Origin: Sphingobium sp.
GTDB lineage: Bacteria > Pseudomonadota > Alphaproteobacteria > Sphingomonadales > Sphingomonadaceae
DNA length: 64,000 bases
Assembly: GCA_009360885.1 (NCBI GenBank)
Contig: SPEL01000002.1
Coordinates: forward strand, 496,001-560,000
Direction: 5' to 3'
In this document: piece after piece, positions 1 through 9,016 of the stretch
Layout: the number at the start of each line of letters is the position of its first letter
How positions within the stretch are numbered: position 1 is the stretch's first letter
Notes under the pieces: generated by a model
What the model saw: the letters and a program-made list of their open reading frames with translations, nothing else
Told to the model about the DNA's origin: nothing
Database searches by the model: none
Position numbers and translations under genes: made by a program

Positions 1-52
1 GCGCGCGGTGAATATCCGCCTCTTGCACCTTACGGTTTGCAACAACCATCAT
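1..52 (-). CDS. possible 5' end of a leftward gene cut by the window edge
   Basis: On the minus strand two adjacent ATG codons (52 and 49) open a frame that runs without a stop to the window edge, giving about 17 residues starting MMVVANRKVQEADIH. No strong ribosome binding site precedes it, only a purine-rich AAAAAGCTG. The product cannot be recognised from so short a piece. It may be chance. Confidence 0.2.
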   Translation of the reverse strand, partial: MMVVANRKVQEADIHRA

Positions 53-290
53 CAGCTTTTTATAGATAGTGCGCAAATGCCACTCCACATTGCCACATGT
101 GGACCATAAAAGATGATCTTTTATAATCTATTAATGCAGGATTCTAAGCCTACCAGTCAGGCTCAGGACCTAAACCAAAGAAAAATCCATCCGCTTTACT
201 CAGCCAACCCGTCACCATTTTGCCATAAAGCGTAGCATACAAAATTTACCGATTTTCCATTTCTGGCTGATATTATTCAAGCCAGTCAAT
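53..290. other. AT-rich gap without a recognisable gene
   Basis: This stretch before the glycosyltransferase gene is clearly AT-rich. It holds a short perfect palindrome CCACATGTGG at about 93-102 but no convincing promoter, RNA gene or open frame. Nothing else is seen in it. Confidence 0.4.
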
Positions 291-1460
291 ATGTGGAATG
301 ATATGATGAAACCGTCCAATTATTATAATATTATTTTATGGGTCGGCTCATTTTTGTTATCTTCCACATTATTTCTTTTTGATTACAATCAGATTGATGG
401 TCTTTTTTTAAAAAAATCTATGGTTGTTATAGGAAGAGATTTCCTAAATGTTTGGAGTGGAGGCAATATCGCCCTCAGTGGCAATCTCGATCGCCTTTAT
501 GATTATGATATGTACAGATCATATATTGCAGAAATATTTGGTCCATTAGCACCTTATAATTACTCATACCCGCCCCATAGCCTGTTTATTGCCGTATTTT
601 TCGCAGAGTTACCTTATGCAACGTCCCTCCTGCTCTGGACTATTCTAGGTATAATATTCTTCATATGGGCAGCCCGTCCCTTCATGCCGTCCAATTTATT
701 ACCGATATTCGCAATACTTACCCCAGCCGCGTTGGTGAATATATGGGCAGGTCATTATGGTTTCGTAATTGGCGGCTTATGGTTTTTATTCTTCTCTACG
801 ATGGAACATCATCCCAAACGAAGCGGCATCTATGCAGGACTACTGACGCTAAAGCCCCATTTAGGGTTACTGATCGCTTTCACCCTCGCCTATCGCAAAA
901 TGGGTACGTCTATCGCCATTGCTATCGCTACAACCCTATTATTGGTAGGAGCAAGCGGAGTGATATTCGGCTTCGACCTCTGGCGGTCATGGATTGTTGA
1001 TACATCCGCCCTTCAGGCGAGGATCATGACCGATCCCAATCCCAATTTCTACTACCGCATGATGGTGTCGCCCTATATCGCATTCAGGGGAATGACTGAC
1101 CCAATGAGGCTTTGTATACATCTTCTCATCGCGGTATCAGCGCTCTCCGTATTCTGGAAAGCACGCAACGCACATCCTCATGATCTAGCGTTTATATCCT
1201 CATCCACTACAGCACTGATATTGCCTTATATTTTTAATTATGATCTGACGGTTGCCTGCTTAGGATTCGCAGTCTTCCTGTATAAACGCTGGCCAATTTC
1301 CAAAAGTTACGAGAGGATCGCCCTATGGCTTGCCTTCATGGCCCCGCTAGTGGTCATGTTTGTTGATTTCGTTGCGCCATTTTGCTTGCTGGCGGGGCTA
1401 TGTGCGCAGGTTAACCAGATCATACGCGAAGAACAGACGAAACAGGCTATTCTCGCCTGA
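291..1460 (+). CDS. GT87 / DUF2029-type polytopic membrane glycosyltransferase
   Basis: The 389-residue product is an integral membrane protein with about eight to ten hydrophobic segments. An early acidic-aromatic stretch (GRDFLNVWSGG, near residue 48), a YSYPPHSLF motif near 92 and a GLLTLKPHLGLL motif near 183 are typical of the GT87/DUF2029 family, whose members transfer sugars from polyprenyl-phosphate donors on the outer face of the membrane. The substrate is unknown. The first 400 bases of the gene are much richer in A and T than the genes that follow, with runs of AAT, ATT and TTT codons, which suggests acquisition by transfer. It converges on queA with 6 bases between the stops. ATG 291 is used; ATG 303 is an alternative. 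Confidence 0.75.
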   Translation: MWNDMMKPSNYYNIILWVGSFLLSSTLFLFDYNQIDGLFLKKSMVVIGRDFLNVWSGGNIALSGNLDRLYDYDMYRSYIAEIFGPLAPYNYSYPPHSLFIAVFFAELPYATSLLLWTILGIIFFIWAARPFMPSNLLPIFAILTPAALVNIWAGHYGFVIGGLWFLFFSTMEHHPKRSGIYAGLLTLKPHLGLLIAFTLAYRKMGTSIAIAIATTLLLVGASGVIFGFDLWRSWIVDTSALQARIMTDPNPNFYYRMMVSPYIAFRGMTDPMRLCIHLLIAVSALSVFWKARNAHPHDLAFISSSTTALILPYIFNYDLTVACLGFAVFLYKRWPISKSYERIALWLAFMAPLVVMFVDFVAPFCLLAGLCAQVNQIIREEQTKQAILA

Positions 1461-1466
1461 TTCCAA

Positions 1467-2501
1467 TCACTGTTGCGGCAACAACAGGCTGCCATCGCCA
1501 TAAGAATAAAAGCGATAACCATTTTCTATCGCATGGGCATAAGCGGCCTGCATCACATCCCGCCCCATTAGCGCGCTCACCAGCATGAACAGAGTAGACC
1601 GTGGCAGATGGAAATTCGTCATCAGCCCGTCAATAGCCCGGAATTTATAGCCGGGAGTGATGAAAATACGGGTTTCATCAGACCATGGCCGGATCACCCC
1701 ATTTTCACCTGCGGCGCTTTCCAACACGCGCAGCGAAGTGGTGCCAACTGCAATCACACGCCCACCAGCCCCCCGCACAGCATTCAGAAACGCGGCGGTC
1801 TGTGCATCTATGCTGCCCCATTCGGCATGCATATGGTGGTCTTTGGTGTCATCCGCCTTGACCGGCAGAAATGTGCCTGCCCCGACATGCAGCGTTACCT
1901 TGGCAGTGAGGACCCCCGCCTGCCCCAGCGCTTGCATCAGCTCTGGCGTAAAATGCAGAGCAGCCGTTGGAGCCGCCACCGCACCGTCTTTTTGTGCAAA
2001 CATGGTCTGATAATCGCTCAGGTCACGCTCATCAACGGCGCGCTTTCCAGCGATATAAGGCGGCAGCGGGATTTTCCCGGCACGCTCCAGCAACAGTTCA
2101 ACCGGTTCTTCCCCTTCAAAAAACAGGGTGAAACCGCCTTCGGCATCTCGCGCTTCGGCAAGGGCGAATACATCTGCGCCAAAATCAATACGATCACCAA
2201 TGCGTACCCGCTTGGCATTGCGCACAAAGGCCTGCCAGCGGCGCAGATCGATACGCTTATGAAGCGTCGCACCAATGCGGGCATCCCCCCGGCGTCCCTC
2301 AAGCTGTGCCGGAATAACCCGCGTATCATTGAACACCAGACAATCACCTGGCCGCAGACAGCCCGGTAAATCCTGCATATGCTGATCGGCCATTGGCTCT
2401 GCCCCATCCAGCACCAGCAGCCGCGCACTATCACGCGGCTCCGCAGGGCGCAGAGCTATGCGCTCAACCGGCAGGTCAAAATCGAAGAGATCAACATTCA
2501 T
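1467..2501 (-). CDS. queA: S-adenosylmethionine:tRNA ribosyltransferase-isomerase QueA
   Basis: QueA moves the ribosyl part of S-adenosylmethionine to 7-aminomethyl-7-deazaguanine in tRNA, making epoxyqueuosine at the wobble position. The 344-residue length and landmarks fit the family: N-terminal [35 protein letters not shown], then [24 protein letters not shown] [14 protein letters not shown] and a C-terminal [16 protein letters not shown]. It lies directly downstream of a secreted cyclophilin gene on the same strand, with 67 bases between, so the two may be co-transcribed. No other queuosine gene is present in the window. Confidence 0.96.
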   Translation of the reverse strand: MNVDLFDFDLPVERIALRPAEPRDSARLLVLDGAEPMADQHMQDLPGCLRPGDCLVFNDTRVIPAQLEGRRGDARIGATLHKRIDLRRWQAFVRNAKRVRIGDRIDFGADVFALAEARDAEGGFTLFFEGEEPVELLLERAGKIPLPPYIAGKRAVDERDLSDYQTMFAQKDGAVAAPTAALHFTPELMQALGQAGVLTAKVTLHVGAGTFLPVKADDTKDHHMHAEWGSIDAQTAAFLNAVRGAGGRVIAVGTTSLRVLESAAGENGVIRPWSDETRIFITPGYKFRAIDGLMTNFHLPRSTLFMLVSALMGRDVMQAAYAHAIENGYRFYSYGDGSLLLPQQ

Positions 2502-2568
2502 GCGGTAAAGCCACTATCATTGAGCAAAAAGGCATCAGGAATACAAGCGGCGCAAGGGCGACCGCCCC

Positions 2569-3243
2569 TCAGTTACCGCTGGCCATCATATAAGCACGGA
2601 CGATCTTTGCGGGTTGAGGCGCAGGCTCACCCTTGGGGATTGCGTCCACATAGCTCATCCCTTCAATCACCCGGCCCAATACCGTATATTTGCGGTCCAA
2701 CTGCAAACGCGGCATCAGCATGATGAAAAACTGGCTGTTCGCGCTGTTTTCGTCTTGCGCGCGGGCCATGGAAACCGTGCCGCGCACATGGGGCAAATCG
2801 TTAAATTCGGCATGCAGATCAGGCAGATCAGATCCACCTGTACCGTCCCCCTTGGGGTCGCCCCCCTGCGCCATGAAACCATCAATCACACGGTGGAACA
2901 ACAGCCCATTATAAAAACCACGATTGGTCAGTTCCTTCACCCGCGCCACATGCTGGGGCGCGACATCAGGCCGCAACTGAATCTTGACCGTTCCGCCAGT
3001 GCTAAGCTCCAGCACCCAGACATTCGCGGGATCAAGCGGCACTACAGCCTGAAGAGGGGCCTTAACCCCGCTATCTTTTTCGAGTTCCTTAGCCTGTTCC
3101 CGTGCCTTAGCAGCCCGTTCCGCCTTGGCCATCTCGTCCGTCCGGCTTGCCCCCCCCTGCGCATGAGCAAGCGACGCGCCAGAAAGCAACGCCACAGGAA
3201 GCAACAAAAGCGCGAAAAAACGGAAGAAAGGGCGGAATTTCAT
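2569..3243 (-). CDS. secreted peptidyl-prolyl cis-trans isomerase, cyclophilin type
   Basis: The product is a 224-residue cyclophilin. A signal peptide (MKFRPFFRF followed by a leucine/alanine-rich core, cut near AHAQ) points to the periplasm. A charged linker follows, and then the cyclophilin fold, with LLFHRVIDGFMAQGGDP carrying the catalytic Arg and Phe and a later NSQFFIML core. It would isomerise Xaa-Pro bonds during folding of exported proteins. ATG 3243 is chosen because a GAGGAT ribosome binding site lies just upstream and the signal peptide starts there. A longer frame to 3360 would read through palindromic repeats. The gene is upstream of queA. Confidence 0.93.
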   Translation of the reverse strand: MKFRPFFRFFALLLLPVALLSGASLAHAQGGASRTDEMAKAERAAKAREQAKELEKDSGVKAPLQAVVPLDPANVWVLELSTGGTVKIQLRPDVAPQHVARVKELTNRGFYNGLLFHRVIDGFMAQGGDPKGDGTGGSDLPDLHAEFNDLPHVRGTVSMARAQDENSANSQFFIMLMPRLQLDRKYTVLGRVIEGMSYVDAIPKGEPAPQPAKIVRAYMMASGN

Positions 3244-3295
3244 GATAGGATAATCCTCGGAAACGAATCCTGCTTGGCTTATGCGCGATACCCAA

Positions 3296-3390
3296 GCATT
3301 TGCAAGCCTTATGAAATAAGGCGGTTCGTCAAATGCGTTCAACAAACACCACATTTGCAAGCCTTATGAAATAAGGCAGTTCGCCAAATG
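3296..3390. repeat. two copies of a nested-palindrome (REP-like) element
   Basis: Two near-identical units (3296-3336 and 3352-3390) lie 56 bases apart in the gap before the cyclophilin gene. Each has outer arms CATTTG and CAAATG and an inner hairpin GCCTTAT-gaa-ATAAGGC with seven perfect pairs. The units differ at only a few positions (for example GGTTCGTC against AGTTCGCC). A 14-base piece of the unit also occurs at 37824-37837. The structure resembles repetitive extragenic palindromes. Its function is unknown. Confidence 0.75.
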
Positions 3391-3489
3391 CGAAAACCTG
3401 ACAACTCCTTTAATACAGGTTCCGCATAACCATTCTTATCTGACCTGCAGATGAACTATGGCGTGAACTATGGCACCGCCTACCCGGCA

Positions 3490-4026
3490 TCATGGTCGCG
3501 CAGCATCCCCTTTCAGGCCAATTTGCCGCACCCTGTTTTCAACCTCTAGCCGGACAGAAGGGCTGACAAAACGGTTAATCGGCCCGCCATAAAGCGCGAT
3601 TTCTTTGACCAACTTTGAGGCGATGGGCTGCAACGACACATCCGCCATCAGAAATACGGTTTCAACCTGCGCGTTAATCTGCTGGTTCATACCGGCCATC
3701 TGATATTCATATTCAAAATCTGCGACAGCGCGTAAACCGCGTATAATAACGCCGGCGTTCTGGGCAGAAGCAAAGTGCATCAACAGAGAATCAAACGCCA
3801 CCACCTCAACATCTGCATCTACCCCCGCGCATTCGCGCCGAACCATCGCCAGCCGCTCCTCCACAGTAAACATCGGGGATTTACTGGGGTTGGTTGTTAC
3901 ACCAATGATGAGGCGGTCAACCAGCCGGGCGCCACGGCGTATAATGTCCAGATGCCCTAATGTAATGGGATCAAATGTGCCGGGATAAACACCGATGCGC
4001 GCCTGACTGCCGATTGCGTCGCCCAT
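3490..4026 (-). CDS. coaD: phosphopantetheine adenylyltransferase CoaD
   Basis: CoaD transfers AMP from ATP to 4'-phosphopantetheine, the fourth step of coenzyme A synthesis, in the cytosol. The N-terminal nucleotidyltransferase signature GVYPGTFDPITLGHLDI (with the TxGH motif), the ANPSK-like TTNPSKSPMFT segment and VIIRGLRAVADFEYEYQM all fit the family. The product has 178 residues from ATG 4026, slightly longer than E. coli CoaD. A longer start at 4047 would overlap the upstream prenyltransferase gene. Only 4 bases separate it from that gene's stop, so xseB, the prenyltransferase gene and coaD look like one operon. Confidence 0.95.
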   Translation of the reverse strand: MGDAIGSQARIGVYPGTFDPITLGHLDIIRRGARLVDRLIIGVTTNPSKSPMFTVEERLAMVRRECAGVDADVEVVAFDSLLMHFASAQNAGVIIRGLRAVADFEYEYQMAGMNQQINAQVETVFLMADVSLQPIASKLVKEIALYGGPINRFVSPSVRLEVENRVRQIGLKGDAARP

Positions 4027-4030
4027 GATC

Positions 4031-4960
4031 TTAACGATCCCTTTCAATCACATAATCCGCCAGAGCGCATAACAGTTCCGCCCGATCACCATAGCCCTGC
4101 ACATGGGCTTTTGCCTGATCGACCAGCATATGGGCCTGCCTCCGGGCTTGCTCTACCCCCAGCAGGGAAACAAAAGTCTGCTTCCCCGCAGCAGCGTCCT
4201 TACCCAATGCCTTGCCAGCGAGATCAGCATCCCCCTCAACATCAAGTAGATCATCGGCAATCTGAAAGGCCAGCCCGATATCATGCGCATAACCGCGCAG
4301 GCCAAGGCGCTGCTCCGGCGGAATATGCGCCATCACAGCGGGTGCCTCTATGCAAAATCCAATAAGGGCACCGGTTTTGAGCTGTTGCAGGCGCGTTACA
4401 GTAGCAAGGTCAAAAGGCTGATCTTCCGGCGCAGTTTCCGCCGCCATATCGATCACCTGCCCCCCAACCATACCATTGGCACCAGCCGCATGGGCAAGCA
4501 GGCGTACCAGTTCACAGCGCACCGCTGCGTCCTTATGGGTGCGCGGGTCAGCTAATATCTCAAAAGCGAGGCTTTGCAGCGCATCCCCTACCAATATAGC
4601 CGTTGCTTCATCATAGGCACGGTGAACGGTAGGCTTGCCCCGGCGCAAATCATCATCATCCATCGCGGGCAAATCATCATGGACCAGCGAATAAATATGA
4701 ACCGCCTCCACCGCGACGCCAACCCGGAGAAGTTGAGCCTGATCCAGCCCGAATAATTCCCCCGCACCGCGCACGAGCAACGGACGCATCCGTTTCCCGC
4801 CGCCAATGGCCGCATAGCGCATGGCCTCGGCAAAAGGCCCCCGCACATCATCAGGCACAGGCAGCGCGACATCAAAGGCGGCATCCATATCCCGCGCCAT
4901 TTGCTGCATCACCTGTTGCAGGCGCTCCTGCCCGCTCATCACGGCATTTCCGGCGGACAT
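4031..4960 (-). CDS. ispA: polyprenyl synthetase, probable farnesyl diphosphate synthase
   Basis: This 309-residue short-chain trans-prenyltransferase condenses isopentenyl diphosphate with allylic diphosphates. The first aspartate-rich motif is at LVHDDLPAMDDDDLRRGK (near residue 95) and the second at FQIADDLLDVEGDA (near 235). GGGKRMRPLLVRGAGELFG precedes the first. Length and position next to xseB match IspA, which makes farnesyl diphosphate for quinones, undecaprenyl carrier and carotenoids. Product chain length cannot be fixed from sequence alone, so geranylgeranyl synthesis remains possible. It is 6 bases downstream of xseB. Confidence 0.9.
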   Translation of the reverse strand: MSAGNAVMSGQERLQQVMQQMARDMDAAFDVALPVPDDVRGPFAEAMRYAAIGGGKRMRPLLVRGAGELFGLDQAQLLRVGVAVEAVHIYSLVHDDLPAMDDDDLRRGKPTVHRAYDEATAILVGDALQSLAFEILADPRTHKDAAVRCELVRLLAHAAGANGMVGGQVIDMAAETAPEDQPFDLATVTRLQQLKTGALIGFCIEAPAVMAHIPPEQRLGLRGYAHDIGLAFQIADDLLDVEGDADLAGKALGKDAAAGKQTFVSLLGVEQARRQAHMLVDQAKAHVQGYGDRAELLCALADYVIERDR

Positions 4961-4966
4961 GCCCGC

Positions 4967-5230
4967 TTACTCCGTTACAAAAGGCTCTGCGCCTACAGGC
5001 GCGCCGGACATGCCAACCGTCAGCTTTTCAATCCGTGCCTCGGCATCAGCCAGACGCTTCTGACATTGGGCGCGCAATTGCTCACCCCGCGTATAAAGCG
5101 CGATAGAAGCATCCAGCGGCACATCGCCCCGCTCAAGCTTCTGAACGATGGTTTCCAGTTCCCGCAGAGCCTCCTCAAAAGAAAGGCTTTCCGGCACCGG
5201 CGGCTGACTATCTGCATGTTGTTCGACCAT
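4967..5230 (-). CDS. xseB: exodeoxyribonuclease VII small subunit XseB
   Basis: XseB is the small helical subunit of exonuclease VII, which degrades single-stranded DNA from both ends. The 87-residue product has the family core LSFEEALRELETIVQKLERGDVPLD followed by ASIALYTRGEQLRAQCQKRLADAEARIEKL. ATG 5230 is preferred over 5266 because homology begins just after it. It is the first gene of an apparent xseB-ispA-coaD operon, an order common in proteobacteria. The large subunit XseA is not in the window. Confidence 0.93.
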   Translation of the reverse strand: MVEQHADSQPPVPESLSFEEALRELETIVQKLERGDVPLDASIALYTRGEQLRAQCQKRLADAEARIEKLTVGMSGAPVGAEPFVTE

Positions 5231-5394
5231 AGCGCCAGCTTTGCCGCCCGGCTCCCCCCCGGTCAAGGGGGCTGTCAGGGGGAAAGCGCAAAAGCCACCC
5301 TGAATATAGCAGCAAGGAATATCCTAGAAACCGAAACTCCCCCATCATATTGCCATGCAGCAGGATATAGGATCTGCCTGCCCACCGGAGTGCA

Positions 5395-5469
5395 TGCAAA
5401 AATTGCAACGGATAATTGCACTTTACAGCCCACCCGACATGAAAATGCAAAAATTGTGCAGATAATTGC
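5395..5469. repeat. imperfect direct repeat upstream of two divergent genes
   Basis: TGCAAAAATTG followed by GATAATTGC occurs twice (5395-5419 and 5446-5469), 51 bases apart, in the gap between xseB and the divergent lipoprotein gene. Such paired AT-rich repeats in a divergent promoter region can be operator sites. No known regulator motif was recognised. Confidence 0.5.
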
Positions 5470-5480
5470 GATGTTAGCCG

Positions 5481-5510
5481 TTGACGCCGCCCCCTTTCGC
5501 TTCTCATAAT
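5481..5510 (+). promoter_or_regulatory. sigma70-like promoter of the MliC-like lipoprotein gene
   Basis: TTGACG (5481-5486) and CATAAT (5505-5510) are separated by 18 bases. Transcription would start near 5517, only a few bases before the preferred ATG at 5521, so the leader would be extremely short. This is an inference from motif match only. Confidence 0.45.
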
Positions 5511-5520
5511 GAGGCCCACT

Positions 5521-5904
5521 ATGAAACTTAACCTGACCTTGATCGCCCTTCCCGCGCTGTTTGCACTTGCAGCGTGCGGTAGCAATGAACCGGAAGTCCT
5601 CGGCAGCACGCAGGGGGACCCCATGTCCGACGAACTCAACAATGCAGGCGCTGTTGAACTGCCGCCGATGGTCAAGCATAGCGCGACCTATCGCTGCAAG
5701 GACAGCTCGCTGGTCTATGTTGATTTCATGTCTGACGATAAGACCGCAATGGTCCGCACCGAAAAGACCGGCACGCCCACAACGCTGACCAGCGCCGAAG
5801 CTGGTAAGCCCTTCGTTGCTGAAGGCGGCTATTCCGTCAGCGGCACCGGCGATCAGGTCACGATCGAACTGCCCGGCAAGGGTTCGCTTAGCTGCAAAAG
5901 CTAA
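5521..5904 (+). CDS. MliC-like lipoprotein (C-type lysozyme inhibitor family)
   Basis: The product has 127 residues. It begins with a lipoprotein signal (MKLNLTLIALPALFALAAC, lipobox LAAC with the cysteine at residue 19). After a short linker, a small beta domain starts at SATYRCKDSSLVYVDF and ends at LPGKGSLSCKS. The spacing of the two cysteines and the pattern of beta strands fit the MliC domain, which in other bacteria binds and blocks C-type lysozyme in the envelope. That function is inferred by family. ATG 5521 is chosen because the lipoprotein signal starts there; ATG 5509 lies inside the probable -10 box. Confidence 0.72.
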   Translation: MKLNLTLIALPALFALAACGSNEPEVLGSTQGDPMSDELNNAGAVELPPMVKHSATYRCKDSSLVYVDFMSDDKTAMVRTEKTGTPTTLTSAEAGKPFVAEGGYSVSGTGDQVTIELPGKGSLSCKS

Positions 5905-6022
5905 TTTTCATTCCTCATTTCTGCATTTTATCGGGCCGGAAACACCATCCGGCCCAAATTATTCGTGCTAAACATAGAAAATCGGGTTCCAACGGGCCAC
6001 CAAATTTCCTATGGGCGAAGGC

Positions 6023-8278
6023 ATGACCAACATAGCCAGCACATCCGCCGCCATTACCCCGGAAATCGTCGCCCAGCACGGCCTGTCACCGGAAGAATAT
6101 GAGCGCGTCCTCGGCGCCCTTGGGCGGGAACCCAACCTCACAGAACTAGGCATTTTTTCTGTAATGTGGTCGGAGCATTGCTCCTATAAATCCAGCCGCA
6201 TTCATTTGAAAAAGCTGCCAACCGAAGGGCCTCAGGTCATTTGCGGGCCGGGTGAAAATGCTGGCGTTGTTGATATTGGCGTGGGGCCGGAGGGCAAGCC
6301 ACAGGCCGCCATCTTCAAAATGGAAAGCCATAACCACCCCAGCTATATCGAACCTTATCAGGGTGCAGCCACGGGCGTTGGCGGCATTTTGCGCGACGTA
6401 TTCACCATGGGCGCTCGCCCGGTTGCCAATATGAATGCGCTGCGATTTGGGCGGCCCGATCACCCCAAGATGCGCCACCTCATCAGCGGCGTTGTGCGCG
6501 GCATTGGCGGCTATGGCAATTGCGTGGGCGTACCGACTGTGGGCGGTGAAGTGAATTTTCACCCGGCTTATGATGGTAACATCCTCGTCAATGCAATGAC
6601 CGTGGGCGTCGCCGATGTGGATAAGATTTTCTATTCCGCTGCCAGCGGCATTGGCAATCCAATCGTCTATGTCGGTTCCAAAACCGGGCGTGACGGCATT
6701 CATGGCGCAACCATGGCCAGCGCCGATTTCGGCGAAGACAGCGAAGAAAAGCGCCCGACCGTGCAGGTTGGCGATCCCTTCACCGAAAAATTGCTGATCG
6801 AAGCCTGCCTCGAACTGATGGAATCAGACGCTATCGTCGCGATTCAGGATATGGGCGCAGCGGGCCTCACCAGCTCTGCCGTTGAAATGGCGTCTAAGGG
6901 CGGCGTCGGCATCCGACTCGACATGAATAAGGTGCCCCAGCGCGAAACCGGCATGACAGCCTATGAGATGATGCTCTCCGAATCGCAGGAGCGCATGTTG
7001 ATGGTGCTGAAACCCGGCAAGGAAGCTTTTGCCGAAGCAATTTTCCGCAAATGGGAACTGGATTTCGCGGTCATTGGTGAGGTTACGGATACCGGCCATA
7101 TGGTCCTCGTCCATCATGGCGAAACGGTATGCGATATTCCGCTTGCGCCGCTGGCGGATGATGCCCCGCTTTATGATCGCCCCCATGTGCCGACACCCAA
7201 GCCCGCACCGCTCAGCAATGTGCCTTTATGCACGGACCTCGGTGCTGATCTCGTGACACTGATGGGCAGCCCGGACATCGCCAGCCGTCGCTGGATCTGG
7301 GAACAATATGACCATAAGGTTGGTGGCGATACCGTGCAGGCCCCCGGCGGCGATGCTGCGGTTGTACGCGTCCATGGCACAGATAAAGGGCTAGCGATCA
7401 GCACCGATTGTACCCCGCGTTATTGCTTTGCTGATCCGGTTGAAGGCGGCAAACAGGCCGTTGCCGAATGCTGGCGCAACATAACGGCAGTGGGCGCCAC
7501 CCCGCTCGCCGTGACGAACTGCCTCAACTTCGCGAACCCGCAGCGCCCCGAAATCATGGGCCAGTTTGTAGGCGCGCTGGAGGGCATGGGCGATGCGTGC
7601 CGGGCGCTCGATTTCCCAATCGTGTCGGGCAATGTCTCGCTCTATAATGAATCCAAGGCAACGGGCGGTGGTTCGGCCATTTTACCGACCCCGGCCATTG
7701 GCGGCATTGGCCTGCTTGCTGACTGGTCGAAAAACGCAACCGTTGCGTTCAAGGGACCGGGTGACGTGATCCTCGCCGTTGGTGAATGGAAGGGCCATCT
7801 GGGCCAGTCGATCTGGCTACGCGAAGTACATGGCCGTGAAGAAGGCCCCCCTCCTCCGGTCGATCTCGTAGCAGAACGCAAAACCGGCGATTTCATCCGC
7901 GCCCATATCAACAATGGTGCCATTACCGCATGCCATGACGTTTCCGATGGCGGCATGGCCGTTACCATCGCGGAAATGGCACTGGCCGGCAATGTTGGTG
8001 CGATGATTCAGGCCCATGATCCAGAAGCCCCCTTTGCCGATGCGCGCGCTTTCTTTGCCGAAGATCAGGGCGTCTATGTCGTCACCGTTAGCGACACCGC
8101 GCTTGCCAATTTCCTTGCAGACGCGGACAAGGCCGGTGTCATGGTGCAGCCCATTGGTCGCACTTGCGCCAACCGGCTAGTGTTTGAGCTGGCAGATAAT
8201 GATTTCGCCATACCGCTCACCAGCCTACGCACCGCGCATGAAGGCTTCTTCCCCAAGCTGATGGACGGCAAGGAATAA
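6023..8278 (+). CDS. purL: phosphoribosylformylglycinamidine synthase II PurL (small form)
   Basis: PurL is the ATP-dependent synthase subunit that converts FGAR to FGAM in purine synthesis. At 751 residues it is the short form that needs separate PurQ (glutaminase) and PurS; neither gene is in the window. Landmarks are [11 protein letters not shown] near residue 50, the [19 protein letters not shown] loop near 100, and the second half-repeat with [22 protein letters not shown] 6023 has a GAAGG site before it; ATG 6011 in the same frame is possible. A strong terminator follows at 8314. Confidence 0.96.
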   Translation: MTNIASTSAAITPEIVAQHGLSPEEYERVLGALGREPNLTELGIFSVMWSEHCSYKSSRIHLKKLPTEGPQVICGPGENAGVVDIGVGPEGKPQAAIFKMESHNHPSYIEPYQGAATGVGGILRDVFTMGARPVANMNALRFGRPDHPKMRHLISGVVRGIGGYGNCVGVPTVGGEVNFHPAYDGNILVNAMTVGVADVDKIFYSAASGIGNPIVYVGSKTGRDGIHGATMASADFGEDSEEKRPTVQVGDPFTEKLLIEACLELMESDAIVAIQDMGAAGLTSSAVEMASKGGVGIRLDMNKVPQRETGMTAYEMMLSESQERMLMVLKPGKEAFAEAIFRKWELDFAVIGEVTDTGHMVLVHHGETVCDIPLAPLADDAPLYDRPHVPTPKPAPLSNVPLCTDLGADLVTLMGSPDIASRRWIWEQYDHKVGGDTVQAPGGDAAVVRVHGTDKGLAISTDCTPRYCFADPVEGGKQAVAECWRNITAVGATPLAVTNCLNFANPQRPEIMGQFVGALEGMGDACRALDFPIVSGNVSLYNESKATGGGSAILPTPAIGGIGLLADWSKNATVAFKGPGDVILAVGEWKGHLGQSIWLREVHGREEGPPPPVDLVAERKTGDFIRAHINNGAITACHDVSDGGMAVTIAEMALAGNVGAMIQAHDPEAPFADARAFFAEDQGVYVVTVSDTALANFLADADKAGVMVQPIGRTCANRLVFELADNDFAIPLTSLRTAHEGFFPKLMDGKE

Positions 8279-8313
8279 GCATTCCCGCTAAATTAACGAC
8301 CCACTGGAATAAC

Positions 8314-8350
8314 AAAAGGCGCATCCTCATCCTGAAGGTGCGCCTTTTTT
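8314..8350. terminator. terminator after purL, probably bidirectional
   Basis: A ten-pair stem (AAAAGGCGCA with TGCGCCTTTT) with a 15-base loop runs into a T tract at 8345-8350. On the other strand the stem is followed by TTTTG, so it can also serve the converging acetyltransferase gene. Confidence 0.85.
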
Positions 8351-8383
8351 GGATCGCTCATTCCAGATCAGACCGGTAAATAT

Positions 8384-8935
8384 TTACCCCCGCCGCATGA
8401 TGAATTCCCGATCGCGGTGGTCCCCTACCTTAAACTCATATTCCCCTACCTTCACAAAACCGCGTGAGATATAGACGGCTTGCGCGCGTAAATTACCGGA
8501 GAAAACCCCCAGCCATATGGGGCCAGGTTGGCTTTCCTCTACCCAATTCAGCGCGGTATCGAGCAAAACACGGCCCATCCCCGCCCCTTGCCATTCATCC
8601 ACGACATATAGCTGATATATCTCTGCGTGGTCTGCATTGGCTTCGGCATGGGGCAGCTTACACGGGCCAACATGGGCATAACCAATGAGCGCACCGGATT
8701 CATCCTCCGCCACCCATTGCGCATGATGGGCATCCTCCAGTTCATCCCGCACCGTAGCCAGACTGTAGCTCTGACTTTCGAAAACGGCCAGATCCTCTTC
8801 GGCATAAGGAATGGCAAGTTCGCCATCGACAAATGTTTCCCGAAATGTCTGTAATTTCAAACCCGCCAGTTCCGCGGCATCACCCGGCACAGCTCTACGA
8901 ACTAAAGGATGCATCTTTTCTGCATCACCCTTCAT
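8384..8935 (-). CDS. GNAT-family N-acetyltransferase
   Basis: The 183-residue product has a GNAT fold: beta1 VRRAVPGDAAEL near the N-terminus, the acetyl-CoA loop QLYVVDEWQGAGMGRVLL (Q-x-x-G-x-G) near residue 120, and a C-terminal strand ending in VGDHRDREFIMRRG. It would transfer an acyl group from acetyl-CoA to an amine; the substrate is not known. Two other starts are possible, GTG 8944 and ATG 8914. ATG 8935 has an AGAAAGG site at good spacing. It converges on purL with a shared terminator. Confidence 0.88.
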   Translation of the reverse strand: MKGDAEKMHPLVRRAVPGDAAELAGLKLQTFRETFVDGELAIPYAEEDLAVFESQSYSLATVRDELEDAHHAQWVAEDESGALIGYAHVGPCKLPHAEANADHAEIYQLYVVDEWQGAGMGRVLLDTALNWVEESQPGPIWLGVFSGNLRAQAVYISRGFVKVGEYEFKVGDHRDREFIMRRG

Positions 8936-9016
8936 GATATACACGCCTTTCTTAAGGTCATTTCATAATCTCCGGGTAGATTGCATAGATTTAATGACTA
9001 TTTCTTTTATCTTGTT

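Noticed and set aside
8314..8350. Possible small RNA between purL and the acetyltransferase gene
   Set aside because: The hairpin with T tract is fully explained as a shared terminator of two converging genes.
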